Shown here: positions 6,546 to 8,873 of the stretch, in pieces
How the letters are laid out: each line of letters starts with the position of its first letter
Numbering within the stretch: the first letter of the stretch is position 1
Assembly: GCA_900772775.1 (NCBI GenBank)
Contig: CAAGRW010000017.1
Location: 1-8,873 of the forward strand
From: Candidatus Rifleibacteriota bacterium
Lineage (GTDB): Bacteria; Vulcanimicrobiota; Xenobia; Xenobiales; Xenobiaceae
Reading direction: 5' to 3'
DNA length: 8,873 nucleotides
Translations under genes and position numbers: made by a program
Notes under the pieces: generated by a model
The model's input: only the letters and a program-made list of their open reading frames with translations
The model's database searches: none
Told to the model about the DNA's origin: nothing

Positions 6546-6595
6546 GCACCAACACGTATAACGTAAAAATTGTGCACATTTTTGCGTGTAGGTGC
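6546..6595. terminator. Strong hairpin between repeat copy 2 and the AlbA-type gene, possible terminator
   Basis: GCACC (6546-6550) with GGTGC (6591-6595), ACACG (6552-6556) with CGTGT (6585-6589), and AAAAAT (6565-6570) with ATTTTT (6578-6583) give about 16 paired bases. It lies 17 bases past the stop of the leftward AlbA-type gene. No T-run follows on either strand, so intrinsic termination is uncertain; it may instead be the 3' end structure of the repeat. Confidence 0.45.
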
Positions 6596-6611
6596 TTGAC
6601 AGGGGAGGCGC

Positions 6612-8045
6612 TTAGTTAGGTGTTGAAGTAACGTACTTTTGTTTCGAACTTTTAGGTTTGTCGGGGATAGTGAGTTTTAATTTACCTGCGTTTACTAGAG
6701 GTTGTATAATTTTTGACATTATGAAGTTGCGCGATTTACCTATAAATTCTGTTAACTCAATACGATTTCTAGGTTGGCGGCAAAACTCTAAAATAGCCTC
6801 CTCTGATGTGTTATCTTGATTTGCGCTGCTGTTGTACATGACAACCTTAAATTCACCTTGCTTGGAGGAAAATAGCGGCAGTGGGAGATTTGCGGCAGCA
6901 AATTCATGACGCATAGTAGGTATTCCGGAATAACGATTCTCGGTAATTTTGAGCAATTCAAGCATATTCGCTAGAGCGGCATTTCTGGTATCAGGTCTAA
7001 CTTTTCCCAAATAGTCAATTCTAAATCTGCCATAAAGTCCGCCGCTATTTTTTATTTCCATTCTGTCTCTGTACATTTCTAGACTGATTGGAGTGTTTTC
7101 TGTATATACACTATAATCTCTGTGTACTAAAGCATTCAATATAGCTTCTCTGACAGCTTTTAAGGGATACTCGGGCTTATCAATGCGGCGTCCGTTGTTA
7201 TCTATGATAGTTTTTGTTCTGCTATTTCGGCGCACAAAGTCTACAGCTTCTTCTAACATATCCGGAATAGAACCAGTTATGCGTTCGTTGTCCAAAAAGC
7301 GTTCTTGTTCGTCGCCTAATTCTCCGATCTCAGTTCCTGGTAAGGAAATAGCAGTTATGCACAGTTGGGGAAAATAGGTCTGAGGATAACGAGCAAATGT
7401 TAACAAACCTGCCAAGGTCAATTGATAATTTGAAGTTACACCTAATAATTCTAGAATTTCCTTATCGGAAAGATGTTCTGCTAAATTTTTGCGCTCATGT
7501 TTAACTGCTGTTAAGTAGTTTGCTAATCGATCTGTATCTAAAAACTTAGTTTTAACTTCACCAACAGTGCGTAAGTCATCGCGAATGCGTTTACGAAAAG
7601 CTTCATAACTGTAAATCTCATATTCGCTCATTAGTTCATCCGATTCACCCATGCGAATATAAGAGCCTTTTATGCGTCCAACCCCTTTATAAAAAACAGG
7701 TCTTTCTGAAATATCAACACTTGGTATTTCTGCGGAAACTACTATTTTTCCATCAATTTCACATATGGTAAAAAGTGCTCGCACAATCGGCTCCATTTGT
7801 TTGCACTGTTCAGTAACTTTTTTTTGTAAATCTTGAGCATCATATACTCCACATATGGAGTAATTAGATTTTTCGTTTATACCAAATATTAAAATTCCGC
7901 CTTCATCCTGATTGGAAAAAGACGAAAGTGTATCATAAAGCCTGGTAGGACAGCCGTGCTCGGCTGATTTTAGCTCTATCGTTTGGCCTTCTGTTTTTTG
8001 GCTTTGCACTTGATGGACCAATTGCTTTAGCTCTTCTGCTTGCAT
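6612..8045 (-). CDS. AlbA_2 (Schlafen-like) and HATPase_c_4 domain predicted regulator/ATP-binding protein
   Basis: The 477-residue product has the COG2865-type layout. An AlbA_2/Schlafen-like nucleic-acid-binding domain occupies about residues 15-140, with ELK at 24-26, SFSNQDEGGILIFGI at 42-56 and YIRMGES at 129-135. A linker of alpha/beta character follows. A GHKL-type ATPase (HATPase_c_4) spans about 290-400, with an N-box helix AVREAILNALVHRDYS (297-312), MEIKNSGGL (329-337) and ENRYSGIPTM (369-378). The last 60 or so residues look like a winged helix. Family members are annotated as transcriptional regulators or putative ATP-dependent helicases, and the true biochemical role is unsettled. 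The ATG at 8045 has GAGGT 7 bases upstream. It is the only gene between repeat copies 2 and 3, is AT-rich, and is preceded by a striking phased repeat array that it might itself bind. Confidence 0.92.
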   Translation of the reverse strand: MQAEELKQLVHQVQSQKTEGQTIELKSAEHGCPTRLYDTLSSFSNQDEGGILIFGINEKSNYSICGVYDAQDLQKKVTEQCKQMEPIVRALFTICEIDGKIVVSAEIPSVDISERPVFYKGVGRIKGSYIRMGESDELMSEYEIYSYEAFRKRIRDDLRTVGEVKTKFLDTDRLANYLTAVKHERKNLAEHLSDKEILELLGVTSNYQLTLAGLLTFARYPQTYFPQLCITAISLPGTEIGELGDEQERFLDNERITGSIPDMLEEAVDFVRRNSRTKTIIDNNGRRIDKPEYPLKAVREAILNALVHRDYSVYTENTPISLEMYRDRMEIKNSGGLYGRFRIDYLGKVRPDTRNAALANMLELLKITENRYSGIPTMRHEFAAANLPLPLFSSKQGEFKVVMYNSSANQDNTSEEAILEFCRQPRNRIELTEFIGKSRNFIMSKIIQPLVNAGKLKLTIPDKPKSSKQKYVTSTPN

Positions 8046-8076
8046 TTCGCTTACCTCGTCGTTGTATTATGGTGAT

Positions 8077-8105
8077 ATGATGTTACTAAATTTGAATTTA
8101 GTCAA
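8077..8105 (-). promoter_or_regulatory. Candidate promoter of the AlbA-type gene with a palindrome in its spacer
   Basis: Reading leftward, TTGACT (8105-8100, five of six) and CATCAT (8082-8077, four of six) are 17 bases apart. The spacer is almost wholly filled by the palindrome at 8085-8102, an arrangement typical of repressor-controlled promoters. The -10 box is weak. Confidence 0.38.
8085..8102. promoter_or_regulatory. 18-bp palindrome, putative operator
   Basis: ACTAAATT and AATTTAGT are perfect inverted 8-mers around a central TG. The site lies 40 bases before the AlbA-type start codon, between the candidate -35 and -10 boxes. It shares TTTGAA and the ACTAAA word with the neighbouring repeat array. 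Confidence 0.5.
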
Positions 8106-8226
8106 CGAAATTTGAATTCAAAATTCAAGTTTTGAACACTAAAAACTATAGTTTGAACACTAAATTGTAAATTTTAAAATCAAAAATATATAGTTTGAAT
8201 ACTAAATTCAAATTTTTAATACTAAA
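8091..8226. repeat. Iteron-like array of about seven 20-21 bp units upstream of the AlbA-type gene
   Basis: The core word TTTGAAYACTAAA recurs at 8131, 8152 and 8194, with a 12-of-13 match at 8214 and an 11-of-13 match at 8111. Weaker copies fall exactly in phase at 8091 (7 of 13) and 8173 (9 of 13). Starts are 20, 20, 21, 21, 21 and 20 bases apart, that is two DNA turns each. Palindromes are superimposed: TTTGAATTCAAA at 8111-8122, AAACTATAGTTT at 8143-8154, and TTTGAAT/ATTCAAA arms at 8194-8212. The array is extremely AT-rich. It could be a multi-site operator, an origin-type iteron set or a partition site; its position directly upstream of a predicted DNA-binding regulator favours an operator. 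Confidence 0.75.
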
Positions 8227-8245
8227 CGTGACGAGTTTGGAAATG

Positions 8246-8873
8246 CCGTAACACAATGTTTGATTGCAGAGTTTTTGCAGCGTCCAATGTCTGCGCCTTC
8301 TGTTCACCTTCTGTTTTCGCTTGTTGGTTAAAAACTACGCTTGCGTGTGCGCAGCGCAAACGCGCTAAACACAAACGAACTCGGTGTAGTCTTTGGCTTT
8401 GGCGGGAGGCCGTATGGCTACTTGTTTCCTATAAGAGGCCATAGCGGCCCATTTACGCCGAAAGCCTTGGACGCAACCTACAAACATTAAAAGTTTCTGT
8501 TTCAGAACAAATAAGCGGAGTTTAGCCTATAGCAAAGCGAAAGGCTTTTCTATGCCTGTAGCTTGCTATAGGCGTAAACGCAGCCAACAAACCTGAGAAA
8601 CGGAGACTTTGAGCACCTGAACCTTACCTCCGCAACTGCTTATAAAATGTCCGCTTGCTATGAAATGAACAAGCTATAAGCATAAAAACGTGGCGCAGTA
8701 AGTGTAACGATACTGCGCTAGCAAAAGCGCTGGCGTAAATGAAATTTATAGCCGCCAAAACGTTCGTTATATCCACCGGAGAAAACTTTATCGCGTTAGC
8801 GATCTTTCGAGGAGGGATATAACGAACTAGGCACCGAGGCTATAAATTTTGCACTAACATGCATTGCGTAAAA
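8246..8873 (+). repeat. Mosaic structured intergenic repeat, copy 3 (modules B, C and D; runs to window edge)
   Basis: The start (about 8246-8290) loosely resembles the start of copy 1 (ACAATGTTT then a GTTTTT segment). Module B is at about 8330-8360, module C at 8457-8689 and module D at 8731-8873. A hairpin GGCCGTATGGC (8408-8418) with GCCATAGCGGCC (8438-8449, one bulge) stands just before module C, where copy 1 has a different hairpin built from a related 5' arm. CGCAGTA/TACTGCG at 8694-8717 forms another. The long module C hairpin is at 8520-8579. Module D shows the nested stems AAATTTATAGC (8742-8752)/GCTATAAATTT (8839-8849) and GTTCGTTATATCC (8762-8774)/GGATATAACGAAC (8815-8827), with an ATCGC-GTTA-GCGAT tip. 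No gene is supported here. Confidence 0.8.

Larger units (their letters stand above)
6280..6595 (+). repeat. Mosaic structured intergenic repeat, copy 2 (modules A, B and D)
   Basis: The part at 6289-6380 matches copy 1 (module A), with the conserved GCCCGC/GCGGGC stem at 6333-6338 and 6368-6373. The part near 6382-6416 (AAAACTACGCTTGC then GTGCGCAGCGCAAA) matches 8330-8360 in copy 3 (module B). The part at 6420-6567 matches 8731-8873 of copy 3 (module D). Module C, shared by copies 1 and 3, is missing here, so the three copies are mosaics of the same parts. A 71-codon open frame (6351-6566) crosses the element, but the equivalent frame is interrupted in copy 3, so I treat it as noncoding. 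The element separates the VWA gene from the 3' end of the AlbA-type gene. Confidence 0.8.

Noticed and set aside
6351..6566. 71-residue plus-strand reading frame in repeat copy 2
   Set aside because: The end of the frame and its stop recur in copy 3, but copy 3 has an in-frame stop at 8797 and most differences change the amino acid, so no protein-level selection is seen.
8091..8226. CRISPR array
   Set aside because: The unit-to-unit spacing is only 20-21 bases with no distinct spacers and the units are degenerate; there are no cas genes.
4430..8873. Reading the repeats as integron attC sites and the genes between them as cassettes
   Set aside because: No integrase is present, genes lie in both orientations, and I could not find the paired RYYYAAC and GTTRRRY core sites at the element ends.
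8246..8873. Known large structured RNAs such as ROOL, GOLLD or a retron RNA
   Set aside because: The size and multiple stems invite the idea, but I recognise no signature of these classes, no reverse transcriptase is present, and only a covariance search could decide.

Overview
The window comes from a diderm (outer-membrane-bearing) bacterium of low to moderate GC. The evidence is a set of envelope genes in the first half: an LptD/OstA-type lipopolysaccharide-assembly porin, a lipoprotein with a clear lipobox, and apolipoprotein N-acyltransferase (Lnt). Lineage is unresolved from this sequence. A diderm Firmicute (Negativicutes), Elusimicrobia or a Melainabacteria-type lineage would all fit, and I do not choose between them.

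Layout. Positions 1-2496 (minus strand) hold a lipoprotein gene followed 64 bases later by lptD, which runs off the left edge of the window. A 217-base divergent intergenic region with a 7-bp inverted repeat separates them from lnt (2714-4396, plus). Lnt would complete acylation of lipoproteins such as its neighbour. This half looks like ordinary core envelope biology.

From about 4400 to the right edge the character changes to an accessory region. Three copies of a mosaic, strongly structured intergenic repeat lie in the same orientation (about 4430-4876, 6280-6595 and 8246 to beyond 8873). They bound two gene blocks. Block one holds a small zinc-ribbon protein (4892-5320, plus), a decayed N-terminal piece of an ADP-ribosylglycohydrolase gene (about 5268-5457, minus) and a von Willebrand factor A protein with a complete metal site (5435-6079, minus). 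Block two holds an AlbA_2/Schlafen-like plus HATPase_c_4 predicted regulator (6612-8045, minus). Its upstream region (8085-8226) is an AT-rich array of repeats spaced 20-21 bp, including several palindromes. The VWA gene is far richer in GC than its neighbours, which fits acquisition by transfer.

The items most worth following are the mosaic repeat with its nested stems, the helically phased operator/iteron-like array in front of the AlbA-type gene, and the ADP-ribosylglycohydrolase remnant that was cut down and whose antisense now supplies the last residues of the zinc-ribbon reading frame. No complete mobile element, CRISPR array, tRNA or rRNA was seen.
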